NCBI GenBank assembly: GCA_009731375.1
Contig: BJOX01000297.1
Coordinates: forward strand, 30,679 to 94,678
DNA length: 64,000 bases
Origin: Paulinella micropora
Lineage: Eukaryota; Cercozoa; Imbricatea; Euglyphida
Direction: 5' to 3'
Part shown: piece after piece, positions 47,965-58,982 of the stretch
How positions within the stretch are numbered: the first letter of the stretch is position 1
How the letters are laid out: each line of letters begins with the position of its first letter
Notes under the pieces: generated by a model
Told to the model about the DNA's origin: nothing
What the model saw: only the letters and a program-made list of their open reading frames with translations
Databases searched by the model: none
Translations under genes and position numbers: made by a program

Positions 47965-49902
47965 ATGAGCAATCATCGCAGAGATCAGCCCTTCCGAACT
48001 GGAGACTCTTCTAGCAGCTACAGCCATGGAAACCCATCTCAACGACGTCGAGACGCCAATCGTCGAAGAAGCCGATCTGCCTCCCCATACCGCAGAAAAA
48101 GGTCAGCATCCCCACATCGTGGCTACCAGCAGCGACCCAACCGACATGACAACAGCAAAGGCAGGTACGATCAAGATACAAGACGAGGAAGAAGCCCTGA
48201 CAGAAGCTACCAACGATCGTACTCAGGGAAAAGACAGTCAAGCTCTCCACAAGTTACCAGACGCAACCATCCGGACAACTGCAAACAGCGCACACGTGAC
48301 GACAAACAAGAACGTTACAAACAAAAACCGACTTCGCATCAAAGTTCAAAACGAAGCTATGAATCTAGCACCAATCCATCATCGAAACGACAACAACAAG
48401 ATCAATCTCGCTCTCCCTCTCAGTCAACTTCTACTCCAGCCCCACTCCCTCTACCCAACCCGTACCGTACGAGCATGGCACGTATACATCGAGAAACGGA
48501 ATAGGAAGAAAAACAAAAGCAAGCCAAACAACAACAACAACGAAGCAAACCACCTGCCCCTCCACTACACTACGATCGACTAATCACGCTGGACGTATGC
48601 CACACCACACTTCTCATGCAATTCACAAATGGGCAAGCAACTCAATGGAAGTACAAGCTACTGTCACGAAGTCAAAAGATCGAACTGGGAGCAACAAGCG
48701 GTCAAGGAACAAAAGACGAAGAACTAATCAATGCATGGATAAACACTCCCACCTCAAGAACTATCGAACGCCCTCCACTTCTTATACCTTTTTATGGTGG
48801 TGCACACTTCTCCTTTATCCAAACTTTACTGTCACAAGTCATCGATGGCGCAGCAAACAAAACAAAACGTGAAGTTCTAAACAAATCAATGATCGAAACA
48901 GCTAATGGTGGCCACGTCAAAGTTCCAGAGGACCCTGAACATGGATGCATATCATTTGAGGGAATGATCCATCTACTCCCCAAGAACGGCTATTGGTCGT
49001 GGAAGTTGGTCGCTCACCTATACGATCGTTTGTCCATCGCTCACATGTCTACTGATCGGGAACCTGGTACTAAAGTAAATGAGGCTCTATCTGAAAACGA
49101 AATCAGAAACCATTCCTACTTTTCCAAGATCTCCAGCCTCTGGTTTGATACTCTCAAAACATCTGTCGACCAACAACGCCATCACTGGAGAATGGGACCA
49201 GCACTCAATGACTGCCTGGCGGAGGCACTCCTCTCTATGCTCAAATATATCGAATCGCACTACGAGGATGCCAGATGTATTGCCCCAGATTACCGCCAAG
49301 TCCCACTCAACACCTCGATACAACGCAAGCAGCAACCAACGAACACTACCGACCAATCGTCAACAATCGAGCGTGGACCTGCCCCAGTCGTTATAAAACG
49401 CAAACAGCAGACAACTCCATCTGAAACAGAAGGGCAAGCCAAGAAAGCCAAGGCAAAGTCCTCTATCGAGGAGACTGAGAAGACAACGAAAGAGTCACAT
49501 CTGGACAGCACATCTGTGGATAAGAAGGAAGACGACCTGGAGCAGGAATCTCACTCTAGCTCATCATCTGGGTTCTCACTAACTCTAACTCGAAACCGAA
49601 ACTCACCTACACATAGTCACTCTACTAATAGCTCTGAGAATTGGTCTACAACTACAACTAATAACTTATTCTTGCCCTTTGCCTTTAGCTCGCGCTCCCC
49701 CTCTGCCCCACCAACTACGCAACCTCCCATCCTACCGACAAGAAGTATTGGAACGGTACATGAAGAAGAGGATAGCTTTGACATAAACGAGGAAAATGAA
49801 GAAGACCAGACTGCGGTCACTCCTGCCCACTTTGAAGATCCCCATGCCCTACTCTTCCCACGAAAACCTTTACCCATAACTCTCAGCCTACTGCACCTCT
49901 AG
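47965..49902 (+). pseudogene. ORF1 of Penelope-like element, SR-rich
   Basis: ATG at 47965. One frame to 49902, broken only by a TAG at 48502-48504. Residues ~10-90 are rich in Arg-Ser (RRRSRSASPYRRKRSASPHR), a likely RNA-binding basic domain. The part after the TAG includes PPLLIPFYGGAHFSFIQTLL and a helical region (ALSENEIRNHSYFSKISSLW), then a Lys/Glu/Ser-rich tail. I recognise no family. The position upstream of the nuclease-RT suggests a nucleic-acid-binding ORF1. Homology continues after the TAG without a break in composition, so the stop is a point mutation or is read through. Confidence 0.5.
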
Positions 49903-51380
49903 TGACGACCTTGATGACGACGATCCAGAAGAAAGAGGGAATAATGCTGCTTTCTTCCGTGACCTAGGCTTTGACCCAAGACCGGAACACCTCCGCCTCT
50001 TTCGCAAACAAGCGCGGCTCAAAGCGTCAGTCCACACCCAATCCACTTGACTTCTCGAACTTACCCGTGCCCCGACATATAGCCCGACGCCAAGCAAACG
50101 CGGCTTCATCCTCTGCAAACCTGGCGAGTTCGCCGTCTTCGTCGTCTTCGTCATCATCATCATCGTCATCGTCCACGCTACTTCCCACTAATGCAATCAA
50201 TACTAACCAAACAACTGGAAGCCACGGACAACCCCCACCTACCGACCGCACTTCACAAAACATACTAGGGGCTCAACTAGATATCAACCTACAGCAGGCT
50301 TAAATTACAATTCTGTCCAACATGCCGTCATTCGCCAACCTTCTAACCCAAGCTCAAGGAGCTGTCGCAGCAACAGCAGCACCAACACAAGCCAACACAA
50401 CACAAGCCAACACTGGAGCAGATGGCAATACTTCTGCAACTACCGCAGCTAACCCAACTCCCGTAGGACCCACTACAATGCCTGTTTCATCTGTAGTGAG
50501 ATGTGACTCCCGTACTACACCCCTTTGCGCGACCACACCAGAAAACGCAGCCAGCAGCAGCAGCAGCAGCAGCAGCAGTGGCAGCGACTCCCAAACAAAA
50601 ACGCCTAATCTGACGGAGTCAACAAAGACAACGGAGGACCCAATCCAACCTGCGGATGCTGCAAACGATCCAAGCAAACACCAACAGCAGACTCCCCCTG
50701 CCTCCCTAGCCAACATTCCGGAGAAAAACCCGTCGTCAACAGCAGAACAGAACGTAATGGAACAGATAGCCCCGGATGACGCTAACAAAAGCAACCCCAC
50801 TCTGTCTGCGACTGAAGAACAAGTCAACACGGATAACATCGAACAGAAAGAGAAGAAAAACCCGGAACAGCAATCGGAGCAACCGAAACAAGCCCCGAAG
50901 GACGCAACACTAGTGAAGTCTCCCCTTTCCCCGGCAACACGAACCTCGACCCGGAAAACATCTGCAGCTACAGCCGCCAAGAAGGAAAAGATCGCAAAGA
51001 AAACGACCTAGGGATATCTGGAGTGTTTCCGCTGGATAGAAGAGTCCCTACACACCCTCCGAAAGCTGAAAAACAGAGTACGTAACCTAAACAGGTTATA
51101 TGGATCGATTTCTACTGATACCCAGAAACACTCCATGGTATTGGCCACCAACTTCGCCATTGCCCGAAGATTATTTCGGCTACTCAACACACAACTCCTA
51201 AACTCAAAGTTAGCACTTATCCAATCCAGAAGAATCAGATGGTCTGCGTATACCCCCCTTATGAAAACAACTTACTACACGCTAACCGCATCCTTAGCAT
51301 TCAATAGCACGGATCCTGCCCTCCGCCGTTTCAAACCTAGGCTTTGCATACAACAACGCCAAAACAGCGGAGTCCCCATT
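49903..51380 (+). pseudogene. linker region of Penelope-like element
   Basis: Frame changes near 49895 and 49965 lead through an acidic stretch (SSDDLDDDDPEERGNNAAFF) and a poly-Ser run to an S/T/Q-rich frame from ATG 50322 (MPSFANLLTQAQGAVAATAA). A TAG at 51009-51011 is followed in the same frame by a basic helical segment (ESLHTLRKLKNRVRNLNRLY) leading to the GIY-YIG domain. ATG 50322 could be the true start of the nuclease-RT ORF. Low-complexity content prevents assignment. Confidence 0.4.
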
Positions 51381-51384
51381 CGAT

Positions 51385-54300
51385 ATCCCAGACCCTGGAC
51401 GCATGCAAGTCATCTATGGAATTGTAGCACCTGGCACCGTTCATAGCTACATCGGAGAATCTTTCCAATGGGGAAAACGAATGAAGTCAGAACTCCGGGG
51501 TATGCGCAACTATAACGATTCGAAACAATGCCAGCCAGGACAAACCGGCCATAAACTAGGAATGAACCGCTTTACATCCATACCTCTCCTTCTGATGGGA
51601 CCACTACCAAACTCGGAAACAAAGATGGAGCAGGACTCAGCTCGAACCAATCGACGACGCATGGAAGCAAAGTTCATCGCCTGGCTCAAACCGACCCTCA
51701 ACATGAAACGAAGAGCTTACCCCTTAACCGCATTTCGTGCTAACGACCTTCATAAACCCTTCGCCCGGAGCCGACTCGTCTTTCCACATGAAGTATGTTA
51801 CTATCATCGCCCGCACCGTTGCAACATGCAATGCAGAAGCCTCCCCAATGCCCAGAGACATGCTAACAACATTACCTACTGGGAAGCCACTCCGACACAA
51901 GGCCCTCCACTAATACGCCACTCAATCTCCTCCATCTGTGATGACCTCAAACCTGGAACAATCTTTCACCTAAGGAAACATGGCAGTGGATATGGATTGA
52001 ACGACTGGGACTACACTGCACGCTTCTACGGAACCACCAATATATATGAAGGATCTAAGATATCACCGCGTCAACCGTACATACTACTACGTTCCGCTGC
52101 AGCACGACACTTCCTAACAAAACCTGAAGCATACTGCCTAATGCGTCTAACTCGGGAGCTATACTTGAACAAACCAACGAGCTGCGTGTCGAGCTCATTG
52201 CATACCATCCCTATCGCTGGATCAAGCATATACGAAACGCAACAGCTTAGTACCAAGCAATGCGAATATGGCAGCAAGCGCAAAGTATCGAAAACCACCG
52301 AACAAAACTATATGCCTGCAACGTTCTCTCCCACCACCTAAGGAAGAAGCACCCTCTCATCCTGAACAGCAAAGCCTATACCATGCAAATGAACGACAGA
52401 ATGTGTATCAACCGGAGATCCCTTAGAACCATACTACACCATGTTCTACGAATCTTTCTCTCTGACAGAGACGCCCGTAAAACCCTTACCCTATTATGCA
52501 AAGTCAGCTTCAAAAGACCGGCTTCAATTGCGTCGAGACTTATCAATGCACCAAGACACATAGCAAAGTTCCAACTCCAACCGCACACTATCAAGAAGCC
52601 AATCTGCACCGGTCAAAAGTGGAAGACGCGCATTTTCTCATCACATGCCTCATTCCGACTAGCATCTGAGAAAGATACCTTAGGACGCATTGGTAAACTG
52701 CGTGCAGCCACCATACCGCACCCAACACCTGGCTCTATCCTAAAATCACTCCTGAGCTCTATCATTGCCTTTGTAAAGAGAATCCAAACAGCTCTTCGCC
52801 TCCCCACAGTCAACTTCGAACGTAATCAAGAAGCAAAGAAGAACACACCGAATGAAGATGACCTCGATTGCAAAACCTGGATAAACCTACTCTTTGCCAT
52901 GGCTGAAGAACTACCTCACCGTAACAAACACTTACTTGGACGCCTTATCGACACCTACAAAAACCTCAGTGAAACGTGTCCGAAGCCACCACCAAAATCG
53001 GTCTCTGAAAGAGGTGTCACGCTTGCAAGGATATACCTCTCTCGCATGGTGGTCCAAGCCCTTGACAAGAACAACAACCAACTATGGGTTGAATGTCCAG
53101 TCCTTACCTCATTGAACGCATACAGAAGGAAGTGATCCAAACACCCTCATTCCTAGCCGTAAAGACAGACCGAGTAGCACTACTACATGCCTATCGCACC
53201 GACTTCGAACTACATGGCCTCCAACGCTTTGGATCTCTCAGAACAAGAAAAGCAGCAATTCATTCCACAACGCTACTACCTAAAAACAAAGACCCTCAAA
53301 ACAAAACCAGACTAACTGCAACCAAGCCCGATCTCCATGGCGTTCAATCCTACGGAGAGTGGGAAAAATCATGAGAACTGTCTCAACGTGTTCGCACCTT
53401 CAATCTAAAGAGACTGGACGAAATTCGATCTCACTTAAGCCGAGCATATAAAACCTTCTCCAAAATCAACATCAAGGACAAATCCAACCGCACCATAAAG
53501 GTTTTCCAGTTTGACGTAAAACAAATGTTCACCTGGCTGACCCAAACCAGCACAATGCAATCTCTACGCTTTGCCCTTGCGTATATTACCTTCCAACCAC
53601 CGAGATCAAGAAACTGGAAACCAATCGTATACATCTCAAAAACAAGAAAGCACACCGGCAAATACGATGTTGGATGGAATCGAAGCTATGCACCACAAGA
53701 CTACATAGCCTTCACTTTTGAAGACATTATCAACATTGTATCTCTGGACTTTGCCCACTCCCATTTTACCCTCGGAGGTGCTGTCTTTGTCCAAAAAGAT
53801 GGATGCCCAATTGGTGGATACCTGTCTTCCCCCCTTGCACAAATGAAGTGTATGTGCGATGAAGTTGTTCTACTCCGTACGCTACTAAAGCCATCCTTTA
53901 CCAAACACGTATATGGCATACGCCAAATCGATGATCTCCTCTTACTAATACTTGCAAACTGGGATGATGAACTCGAAGCAAATGAAGCCCGAAAGATACT
54001 ACAAGCCATACGCAGCTCTGGAACAACCGTCGAGTCACCATCACAGCCCCATGCCTATACTGGCGGTCTTGAACTGGAAGAAGATGAACTGGAATCTAAA
54101 GAAGCTACCTTCGTTGTGGAGTTTGCGGGAACTTCCATATAACTACATCAAAACCCAACCTTGAACTTCAACATCAGACCTTTGTTCAAAAACTGCAGCT
54201 GGAAAGAAATGATGACCAACAACCAACAGCCAATGCCTCGACTCCCACCTTACTCCCCTTATATTAACCGTACGATACTCCATGACACCCTCGTTGGCAT

Positions 54301-54565
54301 GCTTGCCAATTTCGCACGTCAAACAAACTCGCAGAACCTACTCCTTTCGGCGACTTTGCAACTTATGGTGGAGTTACCCTACCCGAACTCAATCTGGAAA
54401 GCCGCCTTTGATCGAGTCCACTACCTATGCCCTGAAGAATGGAGCAACCTCGCCCTCGTCATCCGTACCTTCGCTCACCTCCCTGTGGAACTTAGACGGA
54501 CACTGACGTATGTCGAACAATGGCAATTCTTGCTAAAATCTTTTCCACAGGCTACAGATTCGTGA
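51385..54565 (+). pseudogene. GIY-YIG endonuclease-reverse transcriptase
   Basis: GIY-YIG: VIYGIVAPGTVHSYIGESF with the following GKRMKSEL Arg, and the closing MEAKFIAWLKPTLN that carries the catalytic Glu. A Cys/His cluster follows (CYYHRPHRCNMQC). Frames change near 52300 and 53110. The RT shows motif A FQFDVKQMFTWL, motif B VQKDGCPIGGYLSSPLAQ, motif C YGIRQIDDLLLLI (QIDD where YIDD is usual), then a thumb-like SPYINRTILHDTLVGMLA. Stops are TGA 53372-53374 and TAA 54140-54142, with the same frame resuming after each. In Penelope-like elements the nuclease nicks target DNA and RT copies from the nick. Motifs are clear; activity is unlikely in this copy. Confidence 0.75.
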
Positions 54566-54757
54566 TGATTACATCTACCCTGCGACTGATACTTATACTG
54601 TCCCTATGTAACAGTAATGATGATCATAACCTATTACCATTGCTCTGATATTATCTTTTTACATGTGCTTTACCCTCCTCATGCCCTGCAGGCTCCCGGC
54701 CTAACTATACCGGGGGAACTAATTAAATCATCGAGGAACTATCAACGTACTATAATA

Positions 54758-55166
54758 CAAACCTATTTATTTCAAACTAATTTCCTTGTTTCCCAGTTTT
54801 TTCAAGTCGTAGGTGCACTAGAAAATTTCATTTTTTACAAATGCTATTTCCTTTTTTACCTATATCAGCTTGTATTTTTCTCACTCTGACCGTACGAGTT
54901 ATCCTTCCACTTCAACTCCCTCGCATCCGTTACTACGCAATCCAACACAACCAAAACCTATTCTACACCACAAACTTCCAACTCAGAATCTTCGTCGGGA
55001 GCACAGCTCCAAAGCCCTGGAGACCATACACATACCTTACCCTTTACCCATCCTTTGCCCTTTCACTTGAACTGAAACTTGCAATTACTTAACCTTTTGC
55101 AAAGGGGTGAGCACGGTCACTCGTGGTCTGGTAAACCCCTGTTATTAAATAACTATTTCCTGAAAG
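54758..55166 (+). repeat. 3' direct repeat (pseudo-LTR) of Penelope-like element
   Basis: Second copy of 47487-47894. It follows ~190 bp of non-coding sequence after the RT frame. Confidence 0.9.
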
Positions 55167-55690
55167 AGTGCCTATAGACAGACAGTGCATCGCCAGAGTT
55201 ATTATTAATAATACTAGTGACACGCATCAATTGACACGGTAAGCCAGTAATGGTGTCGAGACCTATGTTACTCGACACCAGGCTACCTGTCCATATTGCG
55301 TCATATGTATTTAATAACTATTCTGGAAAGTTTAAACTGCATCCTTGCCCTGCTGAGGGTGAAGTTCAGGATACGACACGCCGCGCCTGCGCACCACACT
55401 AGACGAGAGTGTTCGTACTTTACTTTACTTTTACTAAGAGATTTGAATAATACTGACACGTCACTAAGTGCCACAACCCCAGACCGCCAAAGCTTTGAAT
55501 TCACCGTTACACATAGGGTGATATAGGAAAAATAGGTAATTGTCCTTGGGGTGGGCCGGTATGACTAAATACTATTATTAATAAAATTGTCCATTGCTCC
55601 CCCTATTTAGGAATAACGGCCCCATCTACATTATGCTACTAACCTCGCATATATGGTGGTAAAGTATTTGTATCCCTATTCAGCGGTTGC
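55167..55690 (-). repeat. LTR-like fragment, inverted relative to 33.6 kb
   Basis: 55398-55596 is the reverse complement of 33641-33838. Before it, 55300-55385 (ATTTAATAACTATTCTGGAA...GATACGACACG) resembles the sequence just inside the 5' repeat of the Penelope-like element (47866-47940), so a second related insertion is nearby. GGTGTCGA...TCGACACC (55252-55279) is an 8-bp hairpin. Confidence 0.65.
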
Positions 55691-55699
55691 ATGCCAGAA

Positions 55700-56190
55700 G
55701 CATTGACAAGTTGTTCAACTGCAAGTTGAATGCAAGTTCGCGGGCTTGATCTGCGACGTTACTGGTCGGCGCGGTTGCCGGACGGGTCATCACGAAGAGC
55801 GATCGAACTCGAGTCATCATGTGCAACGTGCGGGGTGGTACACCTGCACGGGTCGCCGATCGCAGGATCCTTGCTGTCGTCGATGATGAGGGGGACACGT
55901 TGCCTGTGGGTTAAGACTGCAGCGGCCCTCATGGACGCGTACTGGGCCCGCTATATTCGTGCTACGGACGAACGCACCCGCGTTTGGTGCATCATCCCGT
56001 ACATGCTCATGGAATATTTCATGGAGTTGTTCAAGGGACGTCTGGACAAGGGAGACACGAAGCGACCAGCTATGCAAGCCCTCAAACTTCGACGCTTTAA
56101 GAAGGAAAGCCTCGCAGGGTATGTAAATCGCTGCATCACGAGCTACGAGACGGCCCATGCAGCTGGCTACCAGACGGCCGATAATATTTG
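55700..56190 (+). pseudogene. retrotransposon Gag-like fragment
   Basis: The frame from ~55905 gives WVKTAAALMDAYWARYIRAT, MEYFMELFKGRL, then LKLRRFKKESLAGYVNRCIT. This fits the Retrotrans_gag pattern of W/A-rich helices followed by L....f...Y...F. A frame change near 55905 separates it from an upstream part (CNVRGGTPARVADR). It ends abruptly at a TTTG repeat. It is a truncated copy with no pol. Confidence 0.5.
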
Positions 56191-56244
56191 TTTGTTTGTT
56201 GTTTGTTCGTTTGTTTGCTTGCTTTTTTTTTAAATTTTTTTTTT

Positions 56245-56304
56245 CAATAGTAGTAGTAGTAGAAGTAGTAGTAGTAGTAGTAGTAGTACTAGTAGTAGTG
56301 TGGC

Positions 56305-56339
<35 letters not shown>

Positions 56340-56342
56340 ATT

Positions 56343-56377
<35 letters not shown>

Positions 56378-56379
56378 GC

Positions 56380-56464
<85 letters not shown>

Positions 56465-56466
56465 GG
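56245..56466. repeat. (TAG)n and (TTG)n microsatellites
   Basis: TAG array to 56340, then TTG array to 56466. Confidence 0.95.
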
Positions 56467-56520
56467 GTAAGGTCAGGTGAAAAATTTCCGCCGCCTTACC
56501 TTTCGGCCGTCTCACCTTTC

Positions 56521-57130
56521 GGTATGTATGTATGTATGCATGTATGTATGTATGCATGTATGTATGTATGCATGTATGTATGTATGTATGTATGTGTTTG
56601 TATGTATATATGTATGCATGCATGCATGTATGTATGCATGTATGTATGTATGGGTATGTATGTATGTGTATGTATGTATGTATGTATGTATGCATGCATG
56701 CATGCATGTATGTATGTATGTATGTATGTATGCGTATGTGTATGTATGTGTATGTATGTATGTATGTATGTATGTATGTATGTAGGTATGTAGGTATGTA
56801 GGTATGCAGGTATGCAGGTATGTATGTATGTATGTATGTATGTATGCATGCATGTATGCATGCATGTATGCATGCATGCATGCATGATGCATGCAGCATG
56901 CATGTATGTATGTATGTATGTATGCATGTATGTATGTATGCATGTCTGTATGTATGTATGTATGTATGTGTGTGTGTAACCGTATGCATGTATGCATGTA
57001 TGATGTATGTATGTATGTATGTATGTATGTATGTATGTATGTATGCATGTATGCATGTATGCATGTATGCATGTATGTATCAGATGATCGGTATGTATGT
57101 ATGTATGTATGTATGCATGTATGCATGTAT
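56521..57130. repeat. (TATG)n / (TGCATG)n tetranucleotide array
   Basis: About 610 bp of TATG with TGCATG variants. All six frames are open because a stop-free tetranucleotide gives a four-residue cycle (MYVC, HTYI). Long apparent proteins here are not genes. Confidence 0.95.
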
Positions 57131-57270
57131 TTCTTTCTCCCTCTCTCCTTTCTCTCCCTCTCTCCTCTCCCCCCTTATCCATGTCTCTCTCTCTCTCTCA
57201 CACACACTCTCTCTCTCTCTCTCTTTCTCACACACACACACACACTCGGGGCTCGCTCTCTCAGGCCGCG

Positions 57271-57316
<46 letters not shown>

Positions 57317-57364
57317 CTCTCTCTCTCTCTCGCTCTCGGCTCTCTCTCTCTCTCTCTCGCTTTC

Positions 57365-57446
<82 letters not shown>

Positions 57447-57567
57447 TTCTCTCTCTCTCTCTCTCTGAGAGCTCTCATCATCAGCCTACCGTTATTAAGT
57501 AATATTGATCAACATTAATGATATTCAATTAATAGGATAACGTTAAATAATATCCCTCCGAGGCTTC

Positions 57568-57631
<64 letters not shown>

Positions 57632-57632
57632 T
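57131..57632. repeat. (CT)n, (CA)n and (TA)n microsatellites
   Basis: CT array 57131-57470, a short unique AT-rich stretch (57480-57570), CA 57571-57607 and TA 57608-57631, ending where the duplicated block begins. Confidence 0.95.
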
Positions 57633-57635
57633 AAA

Positions 57636-58980
57636 GCTATATTTTATATCGTTTATTTTCATCTCTTTTCTCCAGTCGTATTATCTCGTCATCATCTTGT
57701 TATCGGTGCTCACGTTTACCTTATCGAGTTCGGGCCTACTTATTGTGTATTTTTCCTGTCTTTTCCAACTTATTTTTTACAATTTTTACGCTATTTACCT
57801 ATATTTGTCAACGATCCGTTTCTGTAGCAAACCGGCCGGGCCGGGCTACTTATCTGTGAAAAATTCTTAGCTGACTGCATACGATTGCCATTTCTCTTAA
57901 GGTGAAATACCACCAAAACCGAAGCGAGCACAGCAATTCTCTCAAAAGGCGTACTACTTGCCTTCTTGCAAGAAAGACAGCGAGGGTCGAACGATCGGTC
58001 TTTGATCTTTCACGTTTTCGGATTAAGCATCATCTTTGGTTAATAGCATTGAATAATACTTCAACAACTTTAAATAAGATTGAATCATAGTAATATTTGA
58101 ATAATATTGAATAATATCAGTGAATAATATTAAAGTTTAGTAATATTGAATAACACTAATTGAATCATAATATTGAATAACTTACAAGTCATATTGAAGC
58201 ATAATATTGAACAGTATTAATATTGTATACTGAGTATTGATGATTTAATATAATACTAATCACTGATGATATTAATATGAATAACTGAATTGAATTATAT
58301 CATGGATGATGATCAAGTTTAATAAGTTCATATTATCAGTAATATTGATCCAGAATCATGTGAATACAGTACCGGAACGAATTATTACTATCATTTATAT
58401 TGTGTTACTTGAACTTTCTTCAAGTTTGTACACTCCGAGGCTCTACTTTTAGTTACGTTACTTCATTATGAGGCTCTACTTTTAGTTACGTTACTTCATT
58501 ATGATAAGCCCCGTTTCGTTTTATTATCATGGCAACTGCCACCATCATAACTTGATGTTGATTAATACTATTGATTAACATTCATTCAAGTTGAACTCAA
58601 GATTGATTACGTGATATTGATTAATATTGGTTCATTATTGATGAACACTGATCATAAGCCCCCGACGGTTGATGAAATTATTGTAGTATTGCCTGGATTT
58701 AAAGTGGCTGAATTAATATTGATTTTTTTTGCATGATCGTGATCAATATTGAATAATTTAATGATCATACGGTAGTAATGACATCAGTGTCGCATTTACA
58801 TACCTACATACATACATGCATACATCACTGAATCATGCGACATACATACATACATACATATAAATATATATAAATATATCTAAAACTTGAAGAAATCATG
58901 AATGTAAAAATATATAAAACTTGAAGAAAAAATCATGAATATATAAATATATATAAAACTTGAAGAAAAAATCATGAACA
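57636..58980. repeat. duplicated AT-rich spacer, copy 2 (matches 5787-7403)
   Basis: Collinear with 5787-7403 but without the MITE. It has its own ~37-bp tandem duplication (GAGGCTCTACTTTTAGTTAC units, 58438-58503). No gene is seen. Confidence 0.9.
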
Positions 58981-58982
58981 TA

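Larger units (their letters stand above)
47487..55166 (+). mobile_element. Penelope-like element with N-terminal GIY-YIG domain and terminal direct repeats
   Basis: 7.68 kb between two near-identical direct repeats (47487-47894 and 54758-55166). Inside, all on the plus strand: an SR-rich ORF1 region, an S/T/Q-rich linker, a GIY-YIG nuclease domain (about 51400-51720), a long linker, and a reverse transcriptase with Penelope-type motifs (53480-54140) followed by a thumb-like region to 54565. GIY-YIG placed before RT is described for the Naiad/Chlamys clade of Penelope-like elements, whereas classic Penelope has it after RT. Direct terminal repeats fit the pseudo-LTRs of that superfamily. Four in-frame stops and several frameshifts show decay. 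No target duplication is evident. Confidence 0.75.

Noticed and set aside
54758-55166. Hammerhead ribozyme in the Penelope-like repeats
   Set aside because: Such ribozymes occur in some Penelope-like elements, but I found no CTGATGA...GAAA core in either repeat.
47487-55166. Ordinary LTR retrotransposon
   Set aside because: It has direct repeats but no integrase, protease or RNase H; the nuclease is GIY-YIG and the RT motifs are Penelope-like.
56496-57518. Frames of 200-400 codons rich in Met-Tyr-Val-Cys or His-Thr-Tyr-Ile
   Set aside because: A TATG/TGCATG tetranucleotide array is open in all frames; no codon bias or domain supports a gene.
56245-57640. CRISPR-like array
   Set aside because: The repeats are contiguous microsatellites without unique spacers, in a eukaryotic genome.
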